Below the pieces are notes generated by a model. It was not told the DNA's origin, did not search any database, and saw only the letters and a list, made by a program, of their open reading frames with translations. This document shows, piece after piece, positions 63,502 to 64,000 of a DNA stretch of 64,000 nt (its first letter is position 1; each line of letters opens with the position of its first letter). The stretch lies in contig NZ_CP072611.1 of NCBI RefSeq assembly GCF_017815515.1, positions 3,224,001 to 3,288,000 on the forward strand, written 5' to 3'. The translations under genes were made by a program, and so were the position numbers. The stretch is from Aureimonas populi. GTDB lineage: Bacteria; Pseudomonadota; Alphaproteobacteria; Rhizobiales; Rhizobiaceae.

Positions 63502-64000
63502 TTACTCGTCTACTTCCGGCAGGGGCAGCAGCGCGGCGAAACGCTGCCGTACGATGGCGCCCTCGCTCTCCAGCCGCGCCTCGATGCCCGCCACCGGCTC
63601 GCCCATCGCCTCGGCGATGCGCTCGGCAAGGCCGCGCGGCAGATCCTCCGCGCGCCTCGCACCGTCCCCGCCAAGGCGCAGGAGCTGCACGAGCCGGGTG
63701 AGGCACCGCATGGCGGGCGCGAGGCCCTGCGTCTGCGGAAGGGTTTCGCCCAGCACCTCCAGTATGTCGGCCGTGGGCGCGCCGATGAGGCGCAGCGGCA
63801 CGTGGTGGGCCAGAAGCGCCCACTGGGCCACGAATTCCAGGTCCACGAGGCCGCCGGGATTGAGCTTCACATCCAGCGGCCCCCGGCCCGGCTTGTCGCG
63901 CTCGATTCGCGCGCGCATCGACGCTACGTCGCGCGCCAGCGCCTGCGGGTCGCGCTCGCGCGCCACCGTCTCGCGCACGATGCGCGCCGCCTCGTCCATG
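63502..64000 (-). CDS. glnE: glutamine synthetase adenylyltransferase/deadenylyltransferase, C-terminal part
   Basis: Only the C-terminal 166 or so residues are in the window; the gene runs in from beyond the right edge. The visible part includes the adenylylation-domain end KLNPGGLVDLEFVAQW, which holds the catalytic acidic residues, then AHHVPLRLIGAPTADILEVLG and the C-terminal helix bundle. GlnE controls glutamine synthetase by adenylylation in response to PII. It converges on the sensor kinase with eight bases between the stops, an order usual in Rhizobiales. Confidence 0.93.
   Translation of the reverse strand, partial: MDEAARIVRETVARERDPQALARDVASMRARIERDKPGRGPLDVKLNPGGLVDLEFVAQWALLAHHVPLRLIGAPTADILEVLGETLPQTQGLAPAMRCLTRLVQLLRLGGDGARRAEDLPRGLAERIAEAMGEPVAGIEARLESEGAIVRQRFAALLPLPEVDE

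Overview
The window is about 64 kb of high-GC, gene-dense chromosome from an alphaproteobacterium, most likely of the Hyphomicrobiales (Rhizobiales). Supporting signs are a RirA-type iron regulator with three cysteines, ALA synthase (HemA, the C4 haem route), candidate Irr boxes, a PleC/DivJ/PdhS-like sensor kinase between pepN and glnE, the ETF-QO/uracil-DNA glycosylase neighbourhood, and alphaproteobacterial orphan families (TIGR02301, DUF6867, DUF6460). The Aurantimonadaceae are a reasonable guess but are not proven. No prophage, insertion sequence, CRISPR array or plasmid machinery is visible. This is core chromosome, and its interest lies mainly in regulatory DNA and small genes.

Layout. 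0-2.4 kb: a leftward queC-queD-queE operon for preQ0 synthesis, preceded by a good candidate preQ1-I riboswitch. 2.7-6.2 kb: small orphan genes, three tRNAs (Pro-CGG, Gln-TTG, Ser-GCT) and a universal stress protein behind a perfect FNR/FixK box. 6.4-6.9 kb: rirA with an Irr-box-like site. 7-13 kb: a branched-chain amino acid ABC transporter, livHMGF plus a small membrane protein and livK, with a striking leader hairpin. 13-15 kb: bioYMN, an ECF biotin importer. 15-24 kb: LOG-family hydrolase, RarD-like permease, GFA protein, proline iminopeptidase, cysS, SRAP peptidase, a NUDIX hydrolase, three exported or orphan proteins and a dihydroorotase-like enzyme.

24-31 kb: ygfZ, an HD phosphohydrolase, a tyrosine-phosphatase-like protein and a NUDIX/winged-helix NAD regulator (NrtR/NadQ type). 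This block converges on nadABC, whose promoter carries an 8+5+8 perfect palindrome. 31-40 kb: recO, a PRC-barrel exported protein, a COG4091-type dehydrogenase with SAF domain, an epimerase with a coupled 57-residue protein, hemA, an AbrB-type membrane protein coupled to an aminotransferase, mscL and yjbQ. 40-47 kb: a coupled esterase-DUF952-pyrD-deacetylase operon, EamA and DUF6460 membrane proteins, queF (the step after queC), a RibB with a dead cyclohydrolase half, and two tandem DUF2147-like exported proteins. 47-58 kb: two GSTs, AMP nucleosidase, an EEP phosphatase, ETF-QO (with a diverged copy of its own 3' end just downstream), a nitronate monooxygenase-like enzyme, uracil-DNA glycosylase, an MFS and an EamA permease. 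58-64 kb: pepN, the PAS sensor kinase, and the C-terminal part of glnE running off the right edge.

How the parts fit. Several genes belong to one theme: queuosine (queCDE plus queF, with preQ1 feedback), iron and haem (rirA and hemA, both with Irr-like boxes), NAD (regulator plus nadABC), and low-oxygen response (FNR box at the usp gene). Most operons are tightly packed, with ATGA, GTGA or TTGA overlaps that also fix the start codons.
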